Source: WVYX01 sp039592335 (GTDB lineage Bacteria > Gemmatimonadota > Gemmatimonadetes > Gemmatimonadales > GWC2-71-9). From it: a stretch of DNA of 64,000 nt. Location of the stretch: NCBI GenBank assembly GCA_039592335.1, contig JBDHBX010000014.1:109609-173608 (forward strand), written 5' to 3'. The position numbers and the translations under genes are program-made. Each line of letters begins with the position of its first letter. Within the stretch, counting starts at the first letter, position 1. Below are positions 24,610-33,907 of the stretch, piece by piece. Under the pieces are notes generated by a model. It was not told the DNA's origin and made no database searches. It saw only the letters and a list, made by a program, of their open reading frames with translations.

Positions 24610-26913
24610 CTACCTGCTGCTCTGCTCCACCGTCCGAAGCCGCTCCTCGAGCTGCGCGGCCTGCGCATCGCGGCCGGCTCGCCGCAGCATGGCCGCGTAG
24701 TCGCGCAGGGTCTCGGCGATGCGCGGGTCGTTGGGCTGAAGCGCGCGCTCCCGAATCCGGAGAGCGCGGCGGTACAGCGTCTCGGCCGCGTCGACCATCC
24801 CCTGGTCGCGGTACACGTTCGCCAGGCCGTTCAGCGTAACCGCTGTAGAAGGATGGTCGGGACGCAGCGTCGCTTCCTTGATGGCGAGCGCCCGCACGAA
24901 CAGTGACTCCGCCTGGACATACTCGCGCTGGGCCCAGTGAGTCTCCGCCAGGTTGTTCTGGATGGCGGCCATGTAGGGATGGTCGGGCGGCAATGTGCGC
25001 TCGTAGATGTCCCGCGCCCTTCCGTAGGACATCTCGGCGTCGTCGTACCGCCCCAGCGTCCAGTAGAGTACCCCCAGATTGTTGAAGCCGTCGGCCAGAT
25101 CGGGGTCGTCCGCCCCGAGCACCGCTTCCCGAATCTCCAGCGCGCGCCGCAGGTACGGTTCTGCCTCCTCGACGTTCCCTCGTCGCCAGTACATTGCGCC
25201 GGTGTTGCTCAGCGTCCGAGCCAGCTCGGGATCGTCGCGGTCCATGAGCCCTTCACGGATGGCGAGGACGCGCAACATCAGGGGCTCCGCTTCGTCGTAC
25301 TTCCCCTGCTCGGTGTAGGTGTTGGCGAGGCCCTCCAGGGTGCCGACGACCCGAAGATCGTCTGGCCCATACAGCCGCTCGCGAATGGCGAGTGCGCGCT
25401 GCCGCGCGTCCTCCGCCTCCTCGTACTGCCCCTGGTATCGATATACCGACCCCAGGAGATCCAGGCTCGCAGCGACATCCTCGTGTTCCGGGGAGAGCGC
25501 CTCTTCCCGGATGACGAGCGACCGCTCGACCAACTCGCCGGCAGTGTCGTACAACCCGAGGGCACGGTATACGTCACCGATCGTCGCCATGAGTCGACCC
25601 TGCACGCGGGGCTGGTCGGTCAGCTCCGTGCTGATCCTCTCCGCCCCCCGATCGAGGATCTCCCGCGCCGTGATGGTGTTGCCCCGTGCCTCGCCGGGAT
25701 CGGAGACTTCGAATAGGCCGACCAGGAAGTCCGACACCTGTCGCGCCGCCTCGGCCTCCTGCGCGGCCACCCGCTCCGCACGCGTCGCCCGCACCATGCC
25801 CGCCGTGGCCAGCACCGATCCCAGCACCAGCGCGAGCGCGGCAGCCGCGGCGGCGACAACGGCACCACGGTGCCGCCGCACGAACTTCCCCATCCGGTAG
25901 ACCGCGCTGGGCGGCCGCGCCAGCAGCGGCTCGTCGTTCAAGTAACGCCGCAGCTCGAACGCCAAGGCGTTCGCGGTCTCGTAACGCCGCGCGCGGTCTT
26001 GCTCCATCGCCTTCATCACGATCCAGTCGAGATCGCCCCGCAGCTCCCGTCGCAGGGTCCCCGCGTCGGTGCGCCGGCTGGAGGCGACATCACCCCCCGT
26101 GTGGCCTAGGCCGCTGAGCCGCGCGCTGGGCGTGGGCGGGTTGGTCTCCCGCATCACCAGCCTCGCGATGAACGCCTGCATGCCGATCTCGTGTGGATCG
26201 AGCGGCAGGTGCCCCACCAGCAGCTCGTACAGCAACACGCCCAGGCTGTAGATATCGGTGCGGGTGTCGACGTCGAGGCCGGACATCTCCGCCTGCTCGG
26301 GGCTCATGTAGGCCGGAGTGCCCATCGCCTGCCCGTAGGCAGTCACGACCGTCTTGTCGGTGAGCCGCTGACCGGTGGCCTTGGCGATCCCGAAGTCGAT
26401 GATCTTGGGGACCGGGGCGCCTTCCTGTTCCGTCACCAGCACGTTGGACGGCTTGAGATCGCGGTGGATGACCCCCTTCTGGTGCGCGTGCTGCACCGCC
26501 TGGCAGGCGGGCACGAACAGCTCGAGCCGTTCTCGGGTCGAGAGCTTGCGGTTATCGCAGTATTCGGTGATCGGGACCCCGCGCACCGCTTCCATCACGA
26601 AGTACGGTCGACCCCGCTCGGTGACGCCGGCCTCGAACACCTTGGCGATGCTGGCGTGCTCCATCACGGCGAGCGCCTGGCGCTCGGCCTCGAAGCGGGC
26701 CACCACCTCCTTGGTGTCCATCCCCAGCTTCATGACCTTGAGCGCCACGCGGCGGCGCACCGGCTCGGTTTGCTCGGCCTCGTACACGATTCCCATGCCA
26801 CCCTCGCCGAGGACCTGGAGAATGCGGAACGGTCCTATACGCTCCGGATGCTCCTCGGCGCTCATGGGAGATGGACTGGGCGCGGTGGGGTCGTACTGCT
26901 CGTCAGCAATCAC
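24610..26913 (-). CDS. Transmembrane Ser/Thr protein kinase with a C-terminal TPR array
   Basis: 767 residues from a GTG. Kinase domain about 27-320: glycine loop G36-E-G-G-M-G41, K59 in V-A-L-K, catalytic H150-R-D-L-K-P-S-N, D173-F-G, and S-P-E-Q in the activation segment. A TM helix follows (about 350-370, Ala/Leu-rich), then roughly eight tetratricopeptide repeats of the 42-residue kinesin-light-chain type (about 425-760, for example G-K-Y-D-E-A-E-P-L). The kinase is cytoplasmic and the TPR part should be periplasmic, sensing or scaffolding partners. It lies 12 nt after the small exported protein gene. Confidence 0.93.
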   Translation of the reverse strand: MIADEQYDPTAPSPSPMSAEEHPERIGPFRILQVLGEGGMGIVYEAEQTEPVRRRVALKVMKLGMDTKEVVARFEAERQALAVMEHASIAKVFEAGVTERGRPYFVMEAVRGVPITEYCDNRKLSTRERLELFVPACQAVQHAHQKGVIHRDLKPSNVLVTEQEGAPVPKIIDFGIAKATGQRLTDKTVVTAYGQAMGTPAYMSPEQAEMSGLDVDTRTDIYSLGVLLYELLVGHLPLDPHEIGMQAFIARLVMRETNPPTPSARLSGLGHTGGDVASSRRTDAGTLRRELRGDLDWIVMKAMEQDRARRYETANALAFELRRYLNDEPLLARPPSAVYRMGKFVRRHRGAVVAAAAAALALVLGSVLATAGMVRATRAERVAAQEAEAARQVSDFLVGLFEVSDPGEARGNTITAREILDRGAERISTELTDQPRVQGRLMATIGDVYRALGLYDTAGELVERSLVIREEALSPEHEDVAASLDLLGSVYRYQGQYEEAEDARQRALAIRERLYGPDDLRVVGTLEGLANTYTEQGKYDEAEPLMLRVLAIREGLMDRDDPELARTLSNTGAMYWRRGNVEEAEPYLRRALEIREAVLGADDPDLADGFNNLGVLYWTLGRYDDAEMSYGRARDIYERTLPPDHPYMAAIQNNLAETHWAQREYVQAESLFVRALAIKEATLRPDHPSTAVTLNGLANVYRDQGMVDAAETLYRRALRIRERALQPNDPRIAETLRDYAAMLRRAGRDAQAAQLEERLRTVEQSSR

Positions 26914-26925
26914 GCGGCAGCTCCG

Positions 26926-27366
26926 CTAGCGCGACGCCTCCTCGATGATGATGTCGGGGTCGATGACCTCGTGTAGCTCATCGCCGAGATTGTCCGAGCA
27001 CCAAACCTCGACGTTGTACTGGTACGTCTCACCGGCCTGATCGGGCTCCATGTCGCCGGCTTGGGCAGGATCATCCCGGCGACCCTTGGGCTTGTTGGAT
27101 TTGAAGGGCCAGCGGTCGCTCTTCTTGGGATACACGCGGATCGAGTCCACGCGCCCTGTCTCGTGTATCGTCCACTCGACGTCGTCGTCTTGAGCGATCC
27201 GCAGGCTCGAGGGGGCAACGTTGCCTTTCACCTCACCGTTAACGCACTGAGCCGTGACGTTGACGCGACCGGTCTTGGCGAGAGATGACCCGCCATCGTA
27301 GGCGGCGGCGATCCCCAGGCCGCCTAACAGGGGAAGTCCAGCGAACAGGAACAGGCTGCGGTGCAT
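26926..27366 (-). CDS. Small exported protein of probable beta-sandwich fold, upstream partner of kinase 1
   Basis: 146 residues from the ATG at 27366 (GGAGG 8 nt upstream). Signal peptide about 1-21, then V-N-V-T-A-Q-C-V-N-G-E-V-K-G, D-D-D-V-E-W-T-I-H and Y-Q-Y-N-V-E-V-W-C, which alternate like the strands of a cupredoxin or Ig sandwich; the two Cys may form a disulfide. The middle is a charged Lys/Arg/Asp loop with W-P-F-K-S-N. The His/Cys/Met copper set of true cupredoxins is incomplete, so copper binding is not claimed. The kinase gene begins 12 nt downstream, suggesting that this protein belongs to the kinase's extracytoplasmic sensing. Confidence 0.65.
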   Translation of the reverse strand: MHRSLFLFAGLPLLGGLGIAAAYDGGSSLAKTGRVNVTAQCVNGEVKGNVAPSSLRIAQDDDVEWTIHETGRVDSIRVYPKKSDRWPFKSNKPKGRRDDPAQAGDMEPDQAGETYQYNVEVWCSDNLGDELHEVIDPDIIIEEASR

Positions 27367-27443
27367 AGGATGCCTCCGGGTCTGGAACAGGAATCGCCAA
27401 GTTTGGCGAGGTCGGCCGTCGATGGCAAGGGAGGCGGGTGGCC

Positions 27444-28484
27444 TCAGGGACCCGCGAGCCGCTCGAAGGCGCTCGTGGCCCGCGCCTCGAGGCCCTCGCC
27501 CACGCGCGTGAGGAAGTACGCCGCGATCCCCTCCTGCTCGGCGAGGCGCCACCCCCCCTCGGGCCCCAGCACGCTGAGCGCCGTAGCCCAGGCGTCGGCC
27601 ACCGCCGCCCGCTCGTGCAGTACGCTCACCGAGGCGCCGGCATGGCGCGCCGGGCGGCCGGTGCGCGGGTCAAGGATGTGCGCATAGCGCACACCATCGA
27701 CCTCGTAGTAGTTGCGGTAGTCCCCGGAGGTGGCAACCGCCATGTCCACGAGATCCACTGGGCGGTACACCGAGCGGACCTCGGCTTCCGGCAACTCGAT
27801 CCCGGCTCGCCACGGGGAGCCGTCCGCCTTGCGCCCCCGGGCCCGAATCTCGCCGCCGACCTCCACCATGAACGCCGTGAACCCCATCGCGTCGAGCGCC
27901 TCGGCAACCAAGTCCACCCCGTATCCCTTGGCCACGGCCGAGAGGTCGGCCACCGTGCCTGGGTGGGTCTTTGCCAAGGTGCCGGCTGCCGTATCGATGA
28001 TGATCCGCTCGTACCCCACCCGCTCCCGGAGGCGCCGCAGCGCCGTCTCGTCAGGGGGCGTGGGCGGCCGCCCCGCCGGCCCGAAGCCCCACGCATCCAC
28101 CAGCGGCCCTACGGTGACGTCGAAGGCGCCGCCCGAGCGCTCGCTCACGTGCCGGGCGACCTCGAACACCTCCAGCGTCGGCGGTGACGCCGGGAATGGC
28201 ACCACGCTCTCGTGGCGGTTGAAGCGAGAGAGCTCCGAGGCGCTGTCGTAGGTGGACATCAGGCGGTTCACGGTCTGGAACCACGCCTCGATCGTGTCCC
28301 GCACGGTGGCTGAGCGAGCCGGTGTGAGATCAGCTACATCGATCATCACCGTGTAGGTGGTGCCCATCGTGAGGCCCGAGAGCTCGTGGATCTCGGGAGG
28401 GCGTTCGCGCAGCACGCCGCGGCTCGCAAACAGCGCCGCGATGAGCAGGAGCGCGATCACGGTGGCGAGTACCGAGCGCTGCAT
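27444..28484 (-). CDS. apbE: FAD:protein FMN transferase (ApbE family)
   Basis: 346 residues. An N-terminal hydrophobic segment (about 5-22) anchors or exports it. ApbE motifs: G-L-T-M-G-T-T-Y-T-V, N-R-L-M-S-T-Y, F-D-V-T-V-G-P-L-V-D-A-W-G-F-G, D-L-S-A-V-A-K-G-Y-G-V-D, V-E-V-G-G-E-I-R-A-R-G and the metal-site segment Y-A-H-I-L-D-P-R-T-G-R-P, with A-D-A-W-A-T-A-L-S-V-L-G near the end. ApbE transfers FMN from FAD to Thr of exported flavoproteins such as RnfG/NqrC or flavin reductases. No such target is encoded nearby. Confidence 0.95.
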   Translation of the reverse strand: MQRSVLATVIALLLIAALFASRGVLRERPPEIHELSGLTMGTTYTVMIDVADLTPARSATVRDTIEAWFQTVNRLMSTYDSASELSRFNRHESVVPFPASPPTLEVFEVARHVSERSGGAFDVTVGPLVDAWGFGPAGRPPTPPDETALRRLRERVGYERIIIDTAAGTLAKTHPGTVADLSAVAKGYGVDLVAEALDAMGFTAFMVEVGGEIRARGRKADGSPWRAGIELPEAEVRSVYRPVDLVDMAVATSGDYRNYYEVDGVRYAHILDPRTGRPARHAGASVSVLHERAAVADAWATALSVLGPEGGWRLAEQEGIAAYFLTRVGEGLEARATSAFERLAGP

Positions 28485-28605
28485 GGTCCAGGGAGCCTAG
28501 GCGGCCGACTTCGGGCGCGCGCTGTGCGGGGAAACCCTAGTTCGCCGTCGTGCGACCACGCCCCTGCACGCCCGCCACGGCAGCCTCGATGAGCCGGTAG
28601 GCCGC

Positions 28606-29565
28606 CTACAAGGACTTCCCGTCGGGGTCACGCTCATTCGCCGGCAAGGACTTCCCGTCGGGGTCACGCTCATTCGCCGGCGTCGAGGCCACGCCGAAGG
28701 CGGCGACCTTCTCGTACTCAAACATCGCGGTGATCGCCGCGGCCAGCTCCCGGCTCGTGGGCCCGTCCGGCACCGTGAGCGAGTGACCGGGAACCTCCTC
28801 GGGATCCAGCACGTCCATGTCCACGTGCACGTAGATGACATCGACCACGTCCGAGAGGCGGCGCATCTGCACGTGTAGCGCATCGGAGACGGCGCGAACG
28901 TCGTCGACCGACAACTCCTCCACGGCAGCAGAATCCAGCAGCTCCCGCTCCAGCGGGTCCACGTCGCGTAGGCCGACCATCACGATGTGCTCGGTCGCAA
29001 GCGCCGGGTCGAGTCCGGACTCCAGCCTGAGGTTCTTGAGTGCCAGCCCGGCGGACACTGCCACCGGCATTCCACCCAACATCCCGCTCAGGGTGGTCTC
29101 GGGGGTGTTGAAGTCCCCGTGGGCGTCAATGAACACCAGGCCGATGCGTTGCGGCTCCGACGTCGCGTGCTGCAGGCCTCCCAGCACGCCGAGGAGGGAC
29201 GTGCAGTTCGCCAACAGGCCCACCGATAGCTGCCCCCGCCGTACGTTCTTGGCCACGATCTCAGCCAGGTGACCGTTGGCCATCCCCATGCGGTGCCACT
29301 CGCCGTACTCCCGCTGCTGGTCCGACGTGAGCTTGACTTCGTCCACCCGCTTGACCGTGGCGCCGAGGCGCCCCAGGCGACGGCCGATGTCGCCGCTCTC
29401 CAGGTAGTCCGGCACCCCGGAAATCTCGGGAACGTTGCGGGCGCCGGTGTACGGCATCTTGATCAGCGCCACCTGCACGGCGCCGGTGGTGTCGGTGAAC
29501 TGCTGTGCCTGGAGCGTCATGGGTGCCAGCGCGGCGATGGCGATCGAAACGAGGGGCTTGTTCAC
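28606..29565 (-). CDS. Exported arginase/ureohydrolase-fold protein with a duplicated, stop-truncated C-terminus
   Basis: 319 residues with a signal peptide (M-N-K-P-L-V-S-I-A-I, cleavage near L-Q-A-Q). Manganese-site strings F-I-D-A-H-G-D-F-N and V-H-V-D-M-D-V-L-D-P are intact; the first metal motif G-G-D-H-S is replaced by A-N-C-T-S, seen in divergent family members. The C-terminus repeats P-A-N-E-R-D-P-D-G-K-S-L exactly twice, then meets a TAG. Past that TAG the same frame continues with A-A-Y-R-L-I-E-A-A-V and ends at a TAG at 28537-28539, which is what the end of a normal family member looks like. So the last 22 residues are probably lost, unless the TAG is read through. Confidence 0.88.
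   Translation of the reverse strand: MNKPLVSIAIAALAPMTLQAQQFTDTTGAVQVALIKMPYTGARNVPEISGVPDYLESGDIGRRLGRLGATVKRVDEVKLTSDQQREYGEWHRMGMANGHLAEIVAKNVRRGQLSVGLLANCTSLLGVLGGLQHATSEPQRIGLVFIDAHGDFNTPETTLSGMLGGMPVAVSAGLALKNLRLESGLDPALATEHIVMVGLRDVDPLERELLDSAAVEELSVDDVRAVSDALHVQMRRLSDVVDVIYVHVDMDVLDPEEVPGHSLTVPDGPTSRELAAAITAMFEYEKVAAFGVASTPANERDPDGKSLPANERDPDGKSL
28609..28680. repeat. Perfect 36-bp tandem duplication inside the arginase-fold gene
   Basis: Positions 28609-28644 and 28645-28680 are identical over 36 bp. Each copy encodes the same 12 residues in frame. Only one copy of this segment is usual in relatives, so it looks like a recent slippage or recombination duplication. The duplication keeps the frame but directly borders the in-frame TAG at 28606-28608. 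Confidence 0.95.
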
Positions 29566-29750
29566 CCATCATCTCCCGAGGAGAGGATCGCGATGGGACT
29601 GATCGTGGCAAACGTACGCCCCCGGACCCCAGCCGGTAAGCGGCGCTCTGACATCCGGCAGTGCCCGTAGACTCCCCGCAACCGTCGTCGTACCTTGCCT
29701 CCTGTCGTCGCCAAGCAACGATCTCACCGAGTTGCCACGAGGAGGGGGCT

Positions 29751-31157
29751 GTGGGCGGACTGTTCGGCGTCGTCTCGAATGAAGACTGCGTACCGGATCT
29801 CTACTACGGCACCGATTATCACTCGCATCTGGGCACCATGCGGGGCGGGCTCGCTGTGCGGAACGGGTCCGGGTTCACCCGCATCATCCACGACATCACC
29901 AACGCCCAGTTCCGCAGCAAGTTCGAGGACGACGTCTCGCGGCTCACGGGCACCACGGGCATCGGGGTCATCAGTGACTACGAGGATCAGCCCCTCATCA
30001 TCAGCTCACACCACGGAACCTACGCCATCGTCACCGTGGCCAAAGTCGACAACCTCGACGCGCTGGTGCAGGCGGCGCTCAGCAAGAACGGGACACACTT
30101 CTCCGAGATGACCGGGAGCGAGGTCAACCCGACCCAGCTCGTGGCACACCTGATCGACCAGGGCGACACGTTCGTGGACGGGATCCGGCACGCCCAGGAG
30201 GTGATCGAGGGGTCGTGCTCGATCTTGCTCCTCACCGACGAGGGGATCTACGCCGCGCGTGACCGACTGGGGCGCACGCCGGTGGTGACCGGGGAGAAGG
30301 AGGGAGCGTACGCCATCACGTTCGAGACGTGTGCTCTCCCCAACCTCGGGTACGAAACAACGCGGTACCTCGGCCCGGGTGAGATCGTGCGGGTCAGCGC
30401 CGACGGAGTCGAGCCGCTGCTACCGGCCGGCGAGGCAATGCAGATTTGCGGGTTCCTGTGGGTGTACTACGGGTACCCCGCGTCGAACTACGAGGGGATC
30501 AACGTCGAGACGACGCGCTATCGCTGCGGGGAGTCCCTGGCCAGGCGGGACGACGCCGAAGTCGACATCGTGGCCGGCATTCCCGACTCGGGAACGGGTC
30601 ACGCCATCGGCTACGCCAACGCGGCGGGCGTCCCCTACCGCCGGCCGTTCGTCAAGTACACGCCCACCTGGCCCCGCAGCTTCATGCCACAGGACCAGCG
30701 CGTGCGCGACCTGGTGGCCCGCATGAAGCTCATACCGATCCGTGAGCTGATCGAGGGCAACCGGCTGCTGTTCTGCGAGGACTCGATCGTGCGGGGCACG
30801 CAGCTCAAGGACATCATCCGGCGGATCTTTGCGTACGGTGCCGAGGAGGTACACATGCGGCCCGCCTGCCCGCCGCTCGTCTTCGGCTGCAAGTTCCTCA
30901 ACTTCTCCCGCTCCAGGTCCGAGCTGGACCTAGCCGGACGAAGCGCGGTGCACGAGCTGGAGGGCGACGACCCGACCAACCTCGAGCAGTACGCCGACCC
31001 CGACTCCGAGCGGCATTGCGTGATGGTGGAGCGGATCAGGGAGCGTCTGGGGCTCACCTCGCTGCGCTACCAGCGGCTGGACGACCTCGTCTCGGCGATC
31101 GGTCTGCCCAAGGCAAAGCTCTGCACCTACTGCTGGGATGGGGTGGAGGGGGGTTAG
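29751..31157 (+). CDS. PurF-like class II glutamine amidotransferase/phosphoribosyltransferase
   Basis: 468 residues from the GTG at 29751 behind GGAGGGGG. The N-terminal Ntn-type domain (about 1-230) has G-T-D-Y-H-S-H-L-G-T-M-R-G-G and the C-terminal PRTase domain (about 250-440) has the PRPP loop E-D-S-I-V-R-G-T (about residues 343-350). Cys pairs in R-P-A-C-P-P-L-V-F-G-C and C-T-Y-C-W-D could hold the iron-sulfur cluster of B. subtilis-type PurF. The N-terminus reads (M)-G-G-L-F-G-V-V-S, without the catalytic Cys that normally follows Met, so ammonia release from glutamine by the usual route is not expected. Probably a PurF paralog rather than the purine enzyme itself. Confidence 0.85.
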   Translation: MGGLFGVVSNEDCVPDLYYGTDYHSHLGTMRGGLAVRNGSGFTRIIHDITNAQFRSKFEDDVSRLTGTTGIGVISDYEDQPLIISSHHGTYAIVTVAKVDNLDALVQAALSKNGTHFSEMTGSEVNPTQLVAHLIDQGDTFVDGIRHAQEVIEGSCSILLLTDEGIYAARDRLGRTPVVTGEKEGAYAITFETCALPNLGYETTRYLGPGEIVRVSADGVEPLLPAGEAMQICGFLWVYYGYPASNYEGINVETTRYRCGESLARRDDAEVDIVAGIPDSGTGHAIGYANAAGVPYRRPFVKYTPTWPRSFMPQDQRVRDLVARMKLIPIRELIEGNRLLFCEDSIVRGTQLKDIIRRIFAYGAEEVHMRPACPPLVFGCKFLNFSRSRSELDLAGRSAVHELEGDDPTNLEQYADPDSERHCVMVERIRERLGLTSLRYQRLDDLVSAIGLPKAKLCTYCWDGVEGG

Positions 31158-33907
31158 GACCCGACCAGCTCCTTCAGCTCGTCGAGCCAGTTGAGCACCA
31201 CCGTCAGGCTCTCCAAAGCTCCGCCCTGCTCGGGGCGCTGCACCATGAGAAAGCGCCGGCCGTCGGGCGACACGTCGTAGCTTCGTCCGAAGGGGATGAG
31301 CGCACCCATGAAGGGACCCTGGAACAACACCTCGGGCCGGCCAAGCTCGATCGCAGGCTCCACCTCGACGCTCACGGCAACCAGGGCCGTCTGGCTCCCG
31401 ACAGCCTGGATGTAGAACAGCTCCCGGCCGTCGGGCGCCCAGGCCGGCTCGCTCCCGCCACCAGCGGAGACCGACCAGCGCGTGCGGTGCTCCGGGAAAT
31501 CGGTCAGGTAGACCTCGTCCCTTCCCGACTCATTCGAGACGTACGCGAGCCAGCGCCCATCGGGCGACACGGCCGGTTGGAACTCCTCTGCCGGACCATT
31601 CAGGACGGGCCGGGGATCGGCCCCCTCGGCCTTGGGCAGCACCCAGACGTCGTGCTGCGTGCCCCCCTCGCTCTGGTGGAAGAACAGGAGCGTCCCATCC
31701 TCTGTAAACGAGTAGGGTTGCTGCCACGTAGAGCCCTCGGCCACCGTGAGTCGCACGGGGGCACCGGCGCCGTCGGCCCTTCGGGAGAAGAGCCCGACGG
31801 CATTGCCCGTCCCGCTGGCACCGGTCGACACCACGGACCGGCCGTCGGGGGTCCAGATCGACCAGAAGTCCTCCCGTGAGTCGGACGAGAGCCGTGAGAG
31901 CGTGCCACGCGACAGATCGGACAGCCAGACATCGCCGTTGAAGCCCTGGACCCCCGTCCGCGCATCGGGATCGGTGTCCCAGAACACGACGCGGTCCCCG
32001 TCGGGAGAGACCCGCGGCCCCATGTAGCCGAAGATGCGTTCGCCGGCGGCATGCGCGCCCGCTGCGGGGATGGCCTCAACCCGGCCGCCGCGATCGACCC
32101 ACACCAGCTGTTCCTCGAGGCCCTCCGCCGCGTCTCCCGCCACGTACACCAGCGTGCCGTCGGCGGACACGTCGAAGTGGGAAATCGCCGGCTCCCGCGG
32201 GAATCCCACGAGCGCATCCTGCACGACCCTGACAGGAGACCCCATGACCGCTCGCGCCGCGGCGTCGAACCGCACGGCGTAAAGCCCACCACGCTGCGCG
32301 TACACGAGGTGGCCCGATGGCAGGTAGCGCGCGTTGCCCCCGCCGTCGATGAGGACCTCCCGTTCGAGAGTGCTCAGGGAGAGAACCGAGATGTTGAGAG
32401 CCTGGCCGCTACCGTTCACCGCGGTGAACACGACGGCATCGCCGTCGGGCAGGAGCACGGGATAGACCAGGAAGAACTCGGCGGAATCGCTGGGCACGAG
32501 CAGCGACTCCGGCGTGCCACCGTCAGCCGAGACGCGCGACAGGCCCCACCGGTTGTTGGCGGTCCCCCCGAACACGATGGTGCCGTCGGCTCCCCAGCTC
32601 GCGCCGTGCATCTCCGGCGCATCACAGATCGTCACGCGCGTGCCGTCCGAGAGCCGCACCTTCGTGAGCCTCTCGTCGGCCACGAATCCCAACCACTCCC
32701 CATCGGGGGAGAAGAAGGGACTCTGAGCGTTCTCGGCCCCGGGCACCGGGGTGGACGTCGGCGCGCCGAGGTGCCGCAGGTAGATCTGGCCCGACCCGCC
32801 CTCGCCCGAGACGTACGCCAGCACCGACCCGTCCGGGGAGAGCGCCACGGCCGCGCTGGGAGCGTGAGCGGTCACCGCCAGCGGCACGATCGGCACGGCC
32901 AGGCGATAGACCGTCGCGCCACCCTGCCCGCCGCCTCCCCACCACGGACCCAGGAGCGCCACCGCTCCGATCGCCACCACACCCATGGCGATCGCGGCGG
33001 CCTTCCAGAGACGATCGGTTGGCCGGCGGGCCGGCACCCCAACCGGCACCCCAATCGTCGCAGCGCCGGGTTGCAGTGACTCACGCATCGCGGTGCTGAA
33101 CTGGTCGGCGGTGGCGAACCGGTCGGCCGGCAGCTTGGCCAGCGCCTTGTGCACCGCCGAGTCCATCCCCGGGGTCACCGTGTCCCGGCCCTCCCGCACG
33201 CTGGGCACGGGCTGCGTCAGGACCTTGGCCATGATGGCCTGCGCGTTGGGTCCGGAGTGTGGCGGCTCCCCCACCAGCATCTCGTACGCCACGCACCCGA
33301 GCGCGTAGACGTCGCTCCGGCCGTCTACCTCGCGCGACCCGCTTGCTTGCTCCGGGCTCATGTAGTGCGGTGTGCCCAGACTCAGCCCCGTCTCCGTCAG
33401 CCGCGACCCACCCGCCTCCGTCACGGCCCGCGCGATCCCGAAATCGGCCACCAGGGCGTGGTCGCCCGAGAGCAACACGTTCTCCGGCTTGATGTCCCGG
33501 TGCACCACGCCGAGGCTGTGCGCGTAGCTCAGGCCGTCGGCGACCTCGCACACGAAGCGCACCACGTCCTCGAGGGGAAGCTGGGTCTCGCGCTGCAGCA
33601 GGTCGCGCAGCGACTCGCCCTCCACGTAGGGCATGACATAGTAGAGGAAGCCACTGGCCTCGCCGGAGTCGTGCAGCGGCAGGATGTGGGGGTGGGTGAG
33701 GCGGGCGGCGATCTCGATCTCGCGCAGGAAGCGCTCGGCCCCGAGCACGGCGGCCAGCTCGGGGTGCAGCACCTTGACGGCCACCTTGCGGCGATGCTTG
33801 AGATCGTCCGCCAGGTACACCGTCGCCATGCCGCCGCGCCCCAGCTCACGCTCGATGGCGTAGCGGTCAGCCAGCGCGTCCTTGAGACCTTCCAGCACGT
33901 CCGTCAC
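31154..33907 (-). CDS. Transmembrane Ser/Thr protein kinase with a PD40/TolB-like propeller
   Basis: 917 residues. Kinase domain about 16-275: G-R-G-G-M-A-T-V, K45 in V-A-V-K, catalytic H136-R-D-I-K-P-E-N, D155-F-G, S-P-E-Q. A TM helix lies around 303-322 (I-A-M-G-V-V-A-I-G-A-V-A-L-L-G). The periplasmic remainder consists of repeated PD40 blades (A-L-S-P-D-G-S-V-L-A-Y, F-F-S-P-D-G-E-W-L-G-F, A-V-S-P-D-G-R-W-L-A-Y, D-V-S-P-D-G-R-R-F), forming a TolB-like propeller. This architecture is characteristic of Gemmatimonadota and Acidobacteriota. It converges on the PurF-like gene with a 4-nt overlap. Confidence 0.94.
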   Translation of the reverse strand: MTDVLEGLKDALADRYAIERELGRGGMATVYLADDLKHRRKVAVKVLHPELAAVLGAERFLREIEIAARLTHPHILPLHDSGEASGFLYYVMPYVEGESLRDLLQRETQLPLEDVVRFVCEVADGLSYAHSLGVVHRDIKPENVLLSGDHALVADFGIARAVTEAGGSRLTETGLSLGTPHYMSPEQASGSREVDGRSDVYALGCVAYEMLVGEPPHSGPNAQAIMAKVLTQPVPSVREGRDTVTPGMDSAVHKALAKLPADRFATADQFSTAMRESLQPGAATIGVPVGVPARRPTDRLWKAAAIAMGVVAIGAVALLGPWWGGGGQGGATVYRLAVPIVPLAVTAHAPSAAVALSPDGSVLAYVSGEGGSGQIYLRHLGAPTSTPVPGAENAQSPFFSPDGEWLGFVADERLTKVRLSDGTRVTICDAPEMHGASWGADGTIVFGGTANNRWGLSRVSADGGTPESLLVPSDSAEFFLVYPVLLPDGDAVVFTAVNGSGQALNISVLSLSTLEREVLIDGGGNARYLPSGHLVYAQRGGLYAVRFDAAARAVMGSPVRVVQDALVGFPREPAISHFDVSADGTLVYVAGDAAEGLEEQLVWVDRGGRVEAIPAAGAHAAGERIFGYMGPRVSPDGDRVVFWDTDPDARTGVQGFNGDVWLSDLSRGTLSRLSSDSREDFWSIWTPDGRSVVSTGASGTGNAVGLFSRRADGAGAPVRLTVAEGSTWQQPYSFTEDGTLLFFHQSEGGTQHDVWVLPKAEGADPRPVLNGPAEEFQPAVSPDGRWLAYVSNESGRDEVYLTDFPEHRTRWSVSAGGGSEPAWAPDGRELFYIQAVGSQTALVAVSVEVEPAIELGRPEVLFQGPFMGALIPFGRSYDVSPDGRRFLMVQRPEQGGALESLTVVLNWLDELKELVGS

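Noticed and set aside
28609..28680. Start of a CRISPR array because of the 36-bp repeat
   Set aside because: Two directly abutting copies with no spacer, in frame inside a coding sequence; a tandem duplication, not CRISPR.
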